A stretch of DNA of 7,368 nucleotides from JAWOGN01 sp046496815 (GCA_046496815.1 JAWOGN010000050.1:1-7368); one strand, 5' to 3'; positions 1 through 6,586 are shown, counted from the first letter of the stretch. Made by a program: numbers and translations. The notes: a model not told the origin generated them from the letters alone.

Positions 1-936
1 GGTGCTGCCGGGCAAATCGGCTCCGAATTGACGATGGCCCTGCGAGAGAGATACGGAGATGATAACGTCATCGCTGCAGCGCACATAACCCAACCGGATG
101 ACACCGTGAGCCGATCCGGCCCCTGCCACTTCATTGATTGTGCTCGAGCAAATACGGTCGCCGAGATAGTGGGGAAGTACAAAGTGGATACTATCTATCA
201 TCTTGCCGCCGTTCTCTCGGCTGTGGCGGAAGAAAAACCTCAACTTGCCTGGAACGTCAACATGGTCGGTCTTTACAACGTGTTGGAGGTCGCACGCACC
301 TATCACTGTGCGGTTTTTGTACCGAGTTCCATCGGGGCATTTGGTGCATCCACACCGCAGGACAACACGCCTCAAGACACCATTCAACGCCCGACCACCA
401 TGTATGGCGTAACCAAGGTTGCGGGGGAACTCCTCTGCGATTATTATCATAACAGATTCGGCATCGACACCCGAGGCGTCCGATTTCCCGGACTGATTTC
501 CTACAAGACCCTTCCCGGCGGCGGCACCACGGATTATGCGGTTGAGATCTACTACGAGGCGATCAGACACAGCAAATACACGTGTTACCTCAAGAAAGGC
601 ACTTATTTGGATATGATGTATATGCCGGATGCGATTAAAGCCGCCATAGGAATAATGGAGGCCAACCCGGACGGACTCAAACATAGGAATGCCTTCAATG
701 TGACAGCGATGAGTGTCGCGCCCGAAAACATTGGGGATGAAATCAAGAAGCTCATTCCTGAATTTGTTCTGGAATTTGAAATCGACCCCGTGCGACAGGC
801 GATTGCCGACTCATGGCCGAATAAGATGGATGACCGCGCCGCTCGGGAAGAGTGGGGATGGAGTCCGGAATACGATCTGAAATCAATGACGCGCGATATG
901 ATTGAAAAACTCTCAGAAAAACTGGGGACGAAATAA
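1..936 (+). CDS. tdh: L-threonine 3-dehydrogenase, SDR (epimerase-like) type, 5' end outside window
   Basis: Oxidises L-threonine to 2-amino-3-ketobutyrate with NAD+ in the cytoplasm, the first step of threonine breakdown to glycine. The reading frame is open from base 1 and begins inside the Rossmann nucleotide-binding motif (GAAGQIGSEL), so only the start codon and a few residues of the first beta strand are missing; 311 residues are visible against roughly 320 for the family. Seen in order: HLAAVLS, the PSSIGAFG segment with its active-site Ser/Thr region, the catalytic Tyr-x-x-x-Lys as YGVTK (Tyr codon at 403), the PGGGTTDYAVE substrate loop and YLDMMYMPDA. This set is typical of the short-chain dehydrogenase form of threonine dehydrogenase, not the zinc-dependent E. 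coli Tdh. The TTG at 28 and ATG at 34 lie inside the nucleotide fold and are not true starts. It lies 38 bp before kbl, almost certainly in one operon, and the two enzymes act in sequence. A generic NAD-dependent epimerase is the alternative, made unlikely by the neighbour. Confidence 0.93.
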   Translation, partial: GAAGQIGSELTMALRERYGDDNVIAAAHITQPDDTVSRSGPCHFIDCARANTVAEIVGKYKVDTIYHLAAVLSAVAEEKPQLAWNVNMVGLYNVLEVARTYHCAVFVPSSIGAFGASTPQDNTPQDTIQRPTTMYGVTKVAGELLCDYYHNRFGIDTRGVRFPGLISYKTLPGGGTTDYAVEIYYEAIRHSKYTCYLKKGTYLDMMYMPDAIKAAIGIMEANPDGLKHRNAFNVTAMSVAPENIGDEIKKLIPEFVLEFEIDPVRQAIADSWPNKMDDRAAREEWGWSPEYDLKSMTRDMIEKLSEKLGTK

Positions 937-974
937 CGCGAAGGGCAAAGGGATAAATCCACCGGAGGGTAAAA

Positions 975-2207
975 ATGTCTATTGAAAAATTAGTCTCGCT
1001 ATTGAGCGAAAAACTCACCGCCCTTGAGCACAAGGGAGCACTCAAGGGCAGCGAAATGGTCATAACGGGTGTGAAGCCCGCGGAAGGTAAGAGAGGATCG
1101 CGATTTTTCATCGAAGGCTATGGAGAGAAGGAATTCATCAGGATGAATTCCAATTCCTATCTCGGAATGTCACTGCGTAAGGAGGTCATCGAAGCGGAAG
1201 AGCAGACTGCGAGGAAATATGGTGCCGGTCCCGGCGCGGTTCGGTTTATTAGCGGCACCTACAAACCCCATGTGGAGTTGGAAAAAAAACTGGCGGCATT
1301 CCACCACCGGGAATCCGCAATGATTTTCAGTTCTGCTTATGCCGCCGTGATGGGCACGGTATCGCCTCTGATAGACAATGAGACAGTCGTTCTCAGCGAT
1401 GAATTGAACCATAATTGTATCATAAATGCGATCCGACTTTCTCGCCCGGCCGTCAAAGAAGTTTACAAGCACTTGAGCATGGGCGATCTCGAAGCAAAAC
1501 TCGCGAATGCAGTGGGAAAAGGAAAGCGTGTTTTGTTGATCACCGATGGAATTTTCAGTATGAGGGGCGATTATGCACCGCTCGATGTCATTTCTGAAAT
1601 TGCCGGGAAATACGATTCGGAGTTTGAGGGAGGCGTAACCACAATTGTGGATGACTCCCACGGCGTGGGCGCCTTTGGGGAAACCGGACGCGGAACCGAG
1701 GAATACACCGGTGCGGAGGGGATAGACATCATCATCGCCACGCTGGGAAAATCCCTGGGCGTCAATGGAGGGTACCTGGCAGCCAATGGCACCGTCATCA
1801 ATTTCCTTCGGGAGACGGCACCCTTCTACATTTATTCAAACCCCATCACACCCGCCGAGGCAAGCGCCGCCATAAAAGCACTGGAGATTCTGGACAGCGC
1901 AAAAGGAAAGGAATTACTCCGGCATCTGCGCATACTCACCAAGCGGTTTGAAAAGGGACTGACGGAATTGGGATATGAGATCATCGCCAGTGAGCATCCC
2001 GTGGTTCCGCTGATGATCAGGGATACCCACAGCACCGCCGACCTGGTGCGGTACTTGACTCAACACGGTATCTTGGCTACCGGGTTGAATTATCCGGTTG
2101 TTCCCAGAGGCGACGAAGAGATAAGATTTCAGGTCTCAGCCGATCACACCGAATATGATATCGATTGTGTCCTTCGGGTGCTGAAGGAGTTCAAAGAGAA
2201 AGTTTGA
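975..2207 (+). CDS. kbl: 2-amino-3-ketobutyrate CoA ligase (glycine C-acetyltransferase)
   Basis: PLP-dependent cytoplasmic enzyme of the alpha-oxoamine synthase family. It cleaves 2-amino-3-ketobutyrate with CoA to glycine and acetyl-CoA, taking the unstable product of the preceding dehydrogenase. The protein has 410 residues (E. coli Kbl is just under 400). Visible landmarks: NSNSYLGM near 58-65, GAVRFISGT 87-95, DELNHNCII 142-150, TDGIFSM 190-196, VDDSHGVGAFG 225-235 (Asp for the PLP ring nitrogen, His229), TLGKSLG with Lys259 as the PLP Schiff-base lysine, SNPITP 288-293 and TGLNYPVVPRG 369-379. Start ATG 975 is supported by GGAGGG at 964-969 with 5-nt spacing. Compared with my recollection of the E. 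coli enzyme there is about a six-residue insertion (SEFEGG, 215-220) before VDDSH, and GVNGGY replaces GASGGY, so this is a divergent subgroup. Other alpha-oxoamine synthases (BioF, HemA, serine palmitoyltransferase) are alternatives, but pairing with tdh points to Kbl. No hairpin with a T-run is visible in the 80 bp after the stop. Confidence 0.92.
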   Translation: MSIEKLVSLLSEKLTALEHKGALKGSEMVITGVKPAEGKRGSRFFIEGYGEKEFIRMNSNSYLGMSLRKEVIEAEEQTARKYGAGPGAVRFISGTYKPHVELEKKLAAFHHRESAMIFSSAYAAVMGTVSPLIDNETVVLSDELNHNCIINAIRLSRPAVKEVYKHLSMGDLEAKLANAVGKGKRVLLITDGIFSMRGDYAPLDVISEIAGKYDSEFEGGVTTIVDDSHGVGAFGETGRGTEEYTGAEGIDIIIATLGKSLGVNGGYLAANGTVINFLRETAPFYIYSNPITPAEASAAIKALEILDSAKGKELLRHLRILTKRFEKGLTELGYEIIASEHPVVPLMIRDTHSTADLVRYLTQHGILATGLNYPVVPRGDEEIRFQVSADHTEYDIDCVLRVLKEFKEKV

Positions 2208-2287
2208 CGTTTCATTCGAGTGTCTGCATGGCGGGTAAAAAGCGATAAGGAGGCAGTCGGCAAACCTTTCGGAAGACGTCGGTTCAC

Positions 2288-2638
2288 CTAATTTCGCCGC
2301 TCCAGGATTTCGAGGCCGACTAGAAAATGATCTTTAAATCGTTCCTGCGAATTCTTCGTGATCTGTCGTATGGTTGTTTCGAGTGCATCGGGAGGGTATG
2401 CCGGTTTACTTGAATAATATTTCATGTTCAGCGTGTCTCCTTCTTTTAATCCACGCAAAATATGTGAATCCTTCCGGATGAGCAGGCACATGTCCATCGG
2501 GGGAATACGCCAGATTTTGAACTGATGCGGGATGTTTGGCCCCCCGACTGAAAATTCCACACTATAATATTTGCTTTCAAGATTTGCTGGTCGAGCCTCT
2601 TCCTCTCCTTGCGTTTTACTTACCACAGCATCTTCCAT
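2288..2638 (-). CDS. Small PilZ-like domain protein (atypical)
   Basis: A 116-residue soluble protein without signal peptide or membrane segment. After a charged, probably disordered N-terminus (1-22) comes a compact beta-rich stretch from KYYSVEFSV (about 23) through QFKIWRI, DMCLLIRKDS, LKEGDTLNMKYY (65-75), to ITKN...RFKDHFLVGLEIL (93-112). This pattern resembles a family of short PilZ-like proteins common in Desulfobacterota, and ending on a VGLEIL-type strand is PilZ-like. The canonical c-di-GMP signature (RxxxR followed by D/NxSxxG) is not visible, so binding of c-di-GMP is not supported; such proteins may act in protein-protein regulation, which is inference. Start ATG 2638 has a GGAAGAGG stretch at 2645-2652 with 6-nt spacing. 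The gene stands alone, convergent with kbl and more than 350 bp downstream of the HD gene. The family call is from memory of similar proteins and is only moderately sure. Confidence 0.6.
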   Translation of the reverse strand: MEDAVVSKTQGEEEARPANLESKYYSVEFSVGGPNIPHQFKIWRIPPMDMCLLIRKDSHILRGLKEGDTLNMKYYSSKPAYPPDALETTIRQITKNSQERFKDHFLVGLEILERRN

Positions 2639-3008
2639 ACATGGCCTCTTCCAAATGGGTGGATCACCTCAAAGGTTTTTTTCCGGATTTCCAGCCGCTG
2701 CCCATGGATGGAGGCAAAATTGATGCCAATGGAGAATAGATCGAGAGACCCCCTGCAGGTTTCGGAGTCCGCGGTTTTCAGTACCTTTGCACACGCGGTT
2801 GTCGCCCGGTTTGATAGGCCGCATGGATGCATGTTTTTTTTGAAATAAGACAATAAGGACGTTTGGGATTTCTCAAATGCCGTTGGAATCGGAAGTTTCC
2901 GTCAACTTTCTGTCGGCCGACTGTCAAAATAGCCACAGCGTTTTGGGAGGAAACGCCTCATAAGAGCGAGTGGTGATTTATCGTTTGCATCGAGCCAAAT
3001 AGAATTTT
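2639..3008. other. Intergenic stretch without a convincing gene
   Basis: This 370-bp stretch separates the PilZ-like gene from the HD gene. A minus-strand frame of 77 codons (2620-2853) crosses it, but it has no ribosome-binding site, looks like no family I know, and runs into the start of the PilZ-like gene, so I do not call it. A perfect 10-bp palindrome GTCGGCCGAC sits at 2912-2921 and a 6-bp-stem hairpin at 2938-2956. The promoter of the PilZ-like gene should lie here on the minus strand, but I see no clear -35/-10 pair. Confidence 0.6.
2938..2956 (-). terminator. Weak hairpin downstream of the HD gene
   Basis: GCGTTT (2938-2943) and AAACGC (2951-2956) form a perfect 6-bp stem with a 7-nt loop, about 50 nt past the stop of the HD gene. 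Read on the minus strand, the hairpin is followed after a few bases by TATTTT rather than a clean T-run, so this would be a poor intrinsic terminator. It is listed only because no better candidate is visible for that gene. Confidence 0.25.
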
Positions 3009-3584
3009 TCAGACGCCCTTCAGACCGATCTCCTCGGCCACTTCCTGCATCCCCTTGATGGTATCCGTGATCAGTTCCGTCAGTTCTACGCCCAACATCG
3101 CTGCGCCTTTTTCAATGATGGAGCGATCGACCCCTGCTGCGAATCGTTTGTCCTTCCACTTCTTTTTAACGGACTTGACCTTCACGTCCAGGACGCTCTT
3201 GGAGGGACGAACCAATGCCGTAGTCACCACCAGGCCTGTAAGCTCATCCACGGCGTAAAGGACCTTCTCCAGTTCTGATTGCGGCTCAACATCCGAACAA
3301 ATTCCCCAGCCGTGGCTCACCACGGCGCGTATGTAGTCCTCCGGCCATGCGTTTTCCCTCAGAATTTCTTCACTCTTGCTGCAGTGTGCTTCCGGAAACT
3401 GTTCATAATCCAGGTCATGCACCAATCCGATAACGCCCCATTTTTCTTCGTCCTCCCCCCGTTTTCGGGCACAGTAGCGCATCACGCCTTCAACCGCCAA
3501 AGCATGTTTAATGAGGCTTTCACTTTTGTTATACTTTGTGAGCAGCGCATACGCCGCTTCGCGGGTCGGGACTTTTGTCGTCAT
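3009..3584 (-). CDS. HD-domain metal-dependent phosphohydrolase-like protein
   Basis: A 191-residue soluble protein with the HD-superfamily metal site in order: His27 (IKHALAVE), the His56-Asp57 doublet (GLVHDLDYEQFP), further histidines at 67 (EAHCSK) and 91 (VVSHGWG), and Asp113 (AVDELTGL). HD proteins of this short type usually hydrolyse phosphate esters or nucleotides using one or two divalent metals; the substrate cannot be read from the sequence. There is no (p)ppGpp synthetase domain, no GYP motif of c-di-GMP phosphodiesterases and no signal peptide, so it is a stand-alone cytoplasmic HD protein. The C-terminal third (about 120-190) is helical and charged. Start ATG 3584 is well supported by AAAAGGAGG at 3592-3600, 7 nt away. 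A second ATG at 3589 is out of frame and meets a stop after two codons. The gene is divergent from slp, with 323 bp between the two starts. Confidence 0.85.
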   Translation of the reverse strand: MTTKVPTREAAYALLTKYNKSESLIKHALAVEGVMRYCARKRGEDEEKWGVIGLVHDLDYEQFPEAHCSKSEEILRENAWPEDYIRAVVSHGWGICSDVEPQSELEKVLYAVDELTGLVVTTALVRPSKSVLDVKVKSVKKKWKDKRFAAGVDRSIIEKGAAMLGVELTELITDTIKGMQEVAEEIGLKGV

Positions 3585-3832
3585 TTCATTGCCTCCTTTT
3601 CAGGGATGCCCCGCTGGTGAATAAAGAGCGGGATAATAAGGAAAACCCCGTCCATCGGGACCGGATGATTGAAAATCACAGTAATTCAGGTTTAGCACAA
3701 ATGCCGTATCTCAATCAATTGGCTATTTTTTTGATTCAGCCGGTGTCGGTGGCAGGAAGAGATCATCCGGCATTGAAGCCATAGACATTCATCTTGGGAC
3801 ATTCTGTAAACCATCAATCCGAGTCATAAAGG

Positions 3833-3861
3833 TTGCCAAGACAATTTCGCAGCCTTATTAT
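3833..3861 (+). promoter_or_regulatory. Sigma-70-type promoter of slp
   Basis: TTGCCA at 3833-3838 (5 of 6 matches to TTGACA) and TATTAT at 3856-3861 (5 of 6 to TATAAT) are separated by exactly 17 nt. Transcription would start near 3868, giving a leader of about 40 nt before the slp start at 3908. The -10 box lies inside the left arm of the inverted repeat at 3850-3890. A second, less well-placed -10-like TATGAT is at 3875-3880. Confidence 0.6.
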
Positions 3862-3890
3862 ATTAAAAATTTTGTATGATAATAAGGCTG
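3850..3890. promoter_or_regulatory. Perfect 12-bp inverted repeat over the slp promoter (possible operator)
   Basis: CAGCCTTATTAT (3850-3861) is the exact reverse complement of ATAATAAGGCTG (3879-3890), with a 17-nt A/T-rich centre. The left arm covers the predicted -10 box and the right arm lies just after the predicted transcription start. A transcript would therefore contain only the right arm, so the symmetry more likely acts as a DNA site for a dimeric regulator than as an RNA hairpin. Arm centres are 29 bp apart, nearly three helical turns. I do not recognise it as a known operator. Confidence 0.55.
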
Positions 3891-3895
3891 GGGAA

Positions 3896-3903
3896 AAGGA
3901 GGG
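3896..3903 (+). promoter_or_regulatory. Ribosome-binding site that fixes the slp start
   Basis: AAGGAGGG lies 4 nt before ATG 3908. This decides in favour of 3908 over the in-frame TTG at 3833, which is part of the -35 box and would add 25 residues in front of the lipoprotein signal peptide. Confidence 0.8.
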
Positions 3904-3907
3904 ATAC

Positions 3908-4480
3908 ATGGCACCCTTACGACATTTACCAGGTTGGCTCTTGTTAATTGCATTTCTGATGGGCGCACCGGCGTGCTCGGTCATCTCCCAGCAGGTGAGA
4001 ACGGAATCCGAGCCGGCCGTGCCCTTCACAACCCTGGTCAACGAGGCGGAAAAATATGCGGGCAAGACCGTAATCCTCGGCGGCTACATTCTCGAAACCG
4101 CGAATCTGCCCGGCGAGACGATCATCAAGGTTTTACAAACTCCCCTTGAATTTCGGGACCGACCCAAAGGGAAGGACCACTCGAAAGGGCGATTCGTTGT
4201 TTTACATAAGGGCTTTTTGGACCCGGAGGTTTATGGTAAGGACCGCAAAATTACAGTTGCAGGAACGGTCGCAGGCAAGACGGTTCAAAAGATCGGAGAA
4301 TATTCCGGCGCGTTTCTTAAGATCGTGAGTCGAGAAATCCACCTTTGGGACGAAGTCCGCCATGACTACCCCTACCCTTACCATGACGCTTGGTACTATC
4401 CCTATCCGTACGACCCTTTTTGGTATTATCCCTATCCATACCATGGGTATCATTACCCACGTCATCATCGGAAAAAGTAG
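3908..4480 (+). CDS. slp: Slp-family outer membrane lipoprotein with aromatic repeat tail
   Basis: A 190-residue lipoprotein of the Slp family, anchored by lipid to the outer membrane; E. coli Slp is induced in stationary phase and carbon starvation, but no enzymatic role is known. The signal peptide has Arg5, a hydrophobic core (about 8-18) and a slightly degenerate lipobox APAC with Cys23 as the lipidated residue. The Slp body runs from about 38 to 150: AGKTVILGGYI (51-61), the hallmark GFLDP (102-106), KITVAGTVAGK (114-124) and FLKIVSREIHLWDE (136-149), matching the conserved repeated beta layout of the family. Residues 153-182 are three decapeptide repeats each containing YPYPY, then a basic HHRKK end. 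Family members do tend to have aromatic C-termini, but such regular repeats are notable. Start ATG 3908 is chosen from AAGGAGGG at 3896-3903. The gene is monocistronic: divergent from the HD gene and convergent with the thioesterase remnant. Confidence 0.88.
   Translation: MAPLRHLPGWLLLIAFLMGAPACSVISQQVRTESEPAVPFTTLVNEAEKYAGKTVILGGYILETANLPGETIIKVLQTPLEFRDRPKGKDHSKGRFVVLHKGFLDPEVYGKDRKITVAGTVAGKTVQKIGEYSGAFLKIVSREIHLWDEVRHDYPYPYHDAWYYPYPYDPFWYYPYPYHGYHYPRHHRKK
4364..4453 (+). repeat. Three 30-bp tandem repeats coding decapeptides in slp
   Basis: Units at 4364-4393, 4394-4423 and 4424-4453 encode DYPYPYHDAW, YYPYPYDPFW and YYPYPYHGYH. The second and third are the more similar at DNA level, sharing TAT-CCC-TAT-CC. 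The repeats are in frame and make a Tyr/Pro-rich, His/Trp-containing tail for the lipoprotein. The unit length could allow expansion or contraction by slippage or recombination without breaking the frame. Confidence 0.8.
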
Positions 4481-4538
4481 CCAACGGGGTGCGATGCGCA
4501 TTCACAACATCACCCACTGTTGAACCAAGCTTTCACTG

Positions 4539-4572
4539 AAAAGGCACACACGAATAATGCAAGGTGCTTTTT
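4539..4572. terminator. Possible bidirectional terminator between slp and the thioesterase remnant
   Basis: AAAAGGCAC (4539-4547) pairs with GTGCTTTTT (4564-4572) over 9 bp including one G-T wobble, around a 16-nt loop. On the plus strand the stem ends in five T; on the minus strand it ends in CCTTTT. It lies 60-90 nt after slp and 40-75 nt after the remnant, as expected for convergent genes. The large loop and short G/C core make it weak. Confidence 0.4.
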
Positions 4573-4613
4573 AAGCCCATGTTCTTGAATGTGCGTTTTT
4601 GATTTTGTTTAGA

Positions 4614-4880
4614 TTATGCGTCCTGCTCGCAATAGACCGAGATTTTGTCTAAAAAGTTTTTTGGAATGGGTAGGGTCTTATTTTTTTCATAGTCGAAGAG
4701 GACCATAACCGATTCACCATTTCCGAAGACAACGGAGGCGTCATCCCTTTCGACGATTCGGTATCTGAATTTGAAGCTCTTTTCTCCGATTTCCCTAACC
4801 CACCATTTCAAAGCGCTAAATTGATACGAAAAATTTAAATCCAATTCGCCGCGTCCGCATTGGCGCCAAGTGACAATCAA
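4614..4880 (-). pseudogene. 5'-truncated acyl-CoA thioesterase (4HBT hotdog family) remnant
   Basis: The frame encodes about 87 residues, of which the last 60 match the C-terminal half of a YbgC/4HBT-type acyl-CoA thioesterase: VREIGEKSFKFRYRI (28-42), a GNGESVMVLFDYEK strand (53-66) and the typical end TLPIPKNFLDKI (69-80). Whole enzymes of this family are about 130-145 residues and carry the catalytic Asp in an N-terminal RxxDxD-like segment; that half is absent. The first 25 codons of the frame resemble nothing in the family, and the other two frames upstream hit stops, so a simple frameshift does not restore it. The only in-frame start near the front is a TTG at 4880 inside the T-run of the degP terminator, with no ribosome-binding site. 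I infer a gene whose 5' half was deleted, leaving the remnant directly against the degP terminator. A short functional hotdog protein is possible but unlikely. Confidence 0.7.
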
Positions 4881-4909
4881 AAAAATCCTGGTCTTGAGGA
4901 CCAGGATTT
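4879..4909 (-). terminator. Strong intrinsic terminator of degP
   Basis: AAATCCTGGTC (4883-4893) and GACCAGGATTT (4899-4909) form a perfect 11-bp stem with a 5-nt loop. On the minus strand the stem runs straight into seven T (A-run at 4879-4885 on the plus strand). It begins about 65 nt after the degP stop codon. It should end degP transcription before the thioesterase remnant, which would leave the remnant without a transcript from degP. Confidence 0.9.
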
Positions 4910-4973
4910 GCGTTCAATATCCATCAGAATCTGTGATGGCACAGAAATACATACCTACGGGGTGATCGCCGAC

Positions 4974-6434
4974 CTAGTCGGTTACCTTCAGTGTCAGGTA
5001 AAGGGTGGCCGTGCCCCGTTTGAGCAGAAAAAGCACCGTATCTCCGACTTTGTATGACTCCATTTTCCGGTTGAATTCTTTGATGCTCGTCACCTCAACC
5101 TGATCCACCTCCAAAATAATGTCACCCGGTTTCACACCGGCTTCACCCGCCGGGCTGTTGCTTTCAACTTGTGCCACCACCAGACCGCTCGACTCTGATA
5201 GGCCAAAGTTTCTTGCAAGCTCCGGGGTGATCTCCTTCACCACCATTCCCAGATCCGGCGTCGCTTCGCTGACAACGGGAGCCTCCTTCTCCTCTTCAAG
5301 TTCTCCGACCTTCACCTCGATTCGCTTTTTCTTCCCCTTCCGAATTACCTCCACGGGGACTTCCTTACCCACCGGTGTGGAGGCCACAATATAGGGAAGA
5401 TCATTCATCTCCTCGATCGGCTTGTCGTCAAACGAGACAATCACGTCTCCCCGTTCGATCCCGGCATTTTCCGCCGGTCCCCCTGCCGTCACATCCGCTA
5501 CCAACGCACCCCTCTCATCTTCGAGGTCCAGTTTTTCCTTCAATTCCGGGGTTATCTTCTGGATCATCACCCCCAACCATCCCCGTATCACCTTGCCCTT
5601 TTTCAGTTGCGGAAGCAGATCCTTGGCCATGTTTACAGGAATCGCAAACCCGATTCCCACGCTGCCTCCAGTGCGAGACAGAATCGCCGTGTTGATCCCG
5701 ATTACCTCTCCCGCCGTATTCAAAAGCGGCCCGCCGCTGTTTCCCGGGTTGATGGAAGCATCGGTCTGAATGAAATTATCATAGGCCCCTGCACCAATCT
5801 GTCGGTACTTCGCACTCACGATGCCCGCCGTGACCGTATGGCCCAGCCCGAACGGATTGCCGATCGCCACCACCCAGTCTCCAATCTCCAAATCCTCCGA
5901 ATCTCCCAATGGCAGCGGCACCAACTCACCCTCCGGCTTAATTCGAATCAAGGCCAGATCCGTCTTGGAATCTCGACCCACAACCTCCGCCACAAACTCC
6001 CGATCATCCGACAATTTCACCTTGATCTCATCGGTCTGCTCTACTACATGATTGTTTGTCAGGATGAATCCTTCCTTGTCGATGATAAAACCCGTTCCCA
6101 AACTCTGCTGTCGATAATCCTTTGGAATCTGGTCCCTGAAAAACCGCTCGAAAAAGTCCCGAAATGGATCCTCTTGACCAAAAGGGCCTCCAAAGGGAAG
6201 TGGCATCCTTTCCCGGCCCTTGACGACTTTTACCGTGCTGACATTTACCACCGACGGACTGGCTTTCTTGGCCAGGTCACTAAACGAACTGGGCGCTGCC
6301 GGCAGCACCGAGCTTGTTTGCGCCTGCGGGGCTGAAACCGGGTCAAGCACTGCCGCGCCTACAAAGCCTGCAATTAGACACAAAAACGTCCACCCCAAAA
6401 TGTACCGTCTCCTCAGTGTAATTTTTCGTTTCAT
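4974..6434 (-). CDS. degP: Do-family periplasmic serine protease/chaperone DegP (HtrA)
   Basis: A 486-residue periplasmic quality-control protease that degrades or refolds misfolded envelope proteins. Residues 1 to about 38 are a Sec signal (basic MKRKITLRRR, hydrophobic 11-30, small residues near APQA). The trypsin-like domain carries the full triad: His129 in TNNHVV, Asp159 in KTDLAL and Ser233 in GNSGGP. Between 73 and 105 is the long regulatory loop rich in Phe/Pro/Gly (FGGPFG, FFERFF) typical of Do proteases. Two PDZ domains follow, about 284-378 (GWLGV binding loop) and 393-484 (LGMVV loop), joined by an acidic linker (EEEKE). Length and layout are standard for DegP/DegQ/MucD; the exact subtype cannot be settled. 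ATG 6434 has AAGGAGG at 6440-6446 with 5-nt spacing. It is transcribed alone and ends at a strong terminator. No clear sigma-E (GGAACTT/TCAAA) promoter is visible upstream. A small palindrome CCGAC-CTA-GTCGG spans the stop codon. Confidence 0.95.
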   Translation of the reverse strand: MKRKITLRRRYILGWTFLCLIAGFVGAAVLDPVSAPQAQTSSVLPAAPSSFSDLAKKASPSVVNVSTVKVVKGRERMPLPFGGPFGQEDPFRDFFERFFRDQIPKDYRQQSLGTGFIIDKEGFILTNNHVVEQTDEIKVKLSDDREFVAEVVGRDSKTDLALIRIKPEGELVPLPLGDSEDLEIGDWVVAIGNPFGLGHTVTAGIVSAKYRQIGAGAYDNFIQTDASINPGNSGGPLLNTAGEVIGINTAILSRTGGSVGIGFAIPVNMAKDLLPQLKKGKVIRGWLGVMIQKITPELKEKLDLEDERGALVADVTAGGPAENAGIERGDVIVSFDDKPIEEMNDLPYIVASTPVGKEVPVEVIRKGKKKRIEVKVGELEEEKEAPVVSEATPDLGMVVKEITPELARNFGLSESSGLVVAQVESNSPAGEAGVKPGDIILEVDQVEVTSIKEFNRKMESYKVGDTVLFLLKRGTATLYLTLKVTD

Positions 6435-6570
6435 AAAAGCCTCCTTAATCCTTCAAAATCTTTTGAGAAAGGTAAATCAAATCAATAAACCCATTTTCCA
6501 TTGTCTTTTAAAGCAAGGCACAACAAAATGCCGGCGTTCGTGACCGACCTATATGCGTTCCTGCGGTCTT

Positions 6571-6586
6571 GGTTTTCAAGAAAACC
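6571..6586. repeat. Perfect 7-bp inverted repeat upstream of degP
   Basis: GGTTTTC (6571-6577) and GAAAACC (6580-6586) are exact reverse complements with a 2-nt centre, about 140 bp before the degP start. The compact 16-bp symmetry suits a dimeric DNA-binding protein better than an RNA hairpin. I recognise no matching operator. Confidence 0.45.

Larger units (their letters stand above)
3585..3907. other. Divergent intergenic region between the HD gene and slp
   Basis: These 323 bp must hold the promoters of two divergent genes. The slp side contains a clear sigma-70-like promoter and a perfect 12-bp inverted repeat, listed separately. On the HD side I see only the strong ribosome-binding site at 3592-3600 and a weak inverted pair AATCAA/TTGATT near 3712-3735. 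No open frame here has a credible start or a recognisable product. Confidence 0.6.

Noticed and set aside
1170..1661. Minus-strand open frame of 163 codons opposite kbl
   Set aside because: It is wholly inside kbl on the other strand, with no family resemblance and no upstream ribosome-binding site.
2247..2253. Strong AAGGAGG ribosome-binding sequence after kbl
   Set aside because: No ATG, GTG or TTG follows at a usable distance on the plus strand, so it serves no gene that I can see.
2620..2853. Minus-strand frame of 77 codons ahead of the PilZ-like gene
   Set aside because: There is no ribosome-binding site and no recognisable domain, and it overlaps the start of the PilZ-like gene in another frame.
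3870..3885. Fur box in the slp promoter (GATAAT-like bases)
   Set aside because: Only one GATAAT-like hexamer is present; the three adjacent hexamers of a Fur site are missing and the symmetry is centred elsewhere.
5607..6335. Plus-strand open frame of 242 codons opposite degP
   Set aside because: It lies entirely antisense to the well-supported protease, has no ribosome-binding site and its translation resembles no protein family; it is a mirror of biased codon use in degP.
6520..6545. Sigma-54 promoter upstream of degP (minus strand, GG...GC)
   Set aside because: The GG and GC dinucleotides are 11 nt apart instead of 10 and the surrounding bases do not fit TGGCAC-N5-TTGC.
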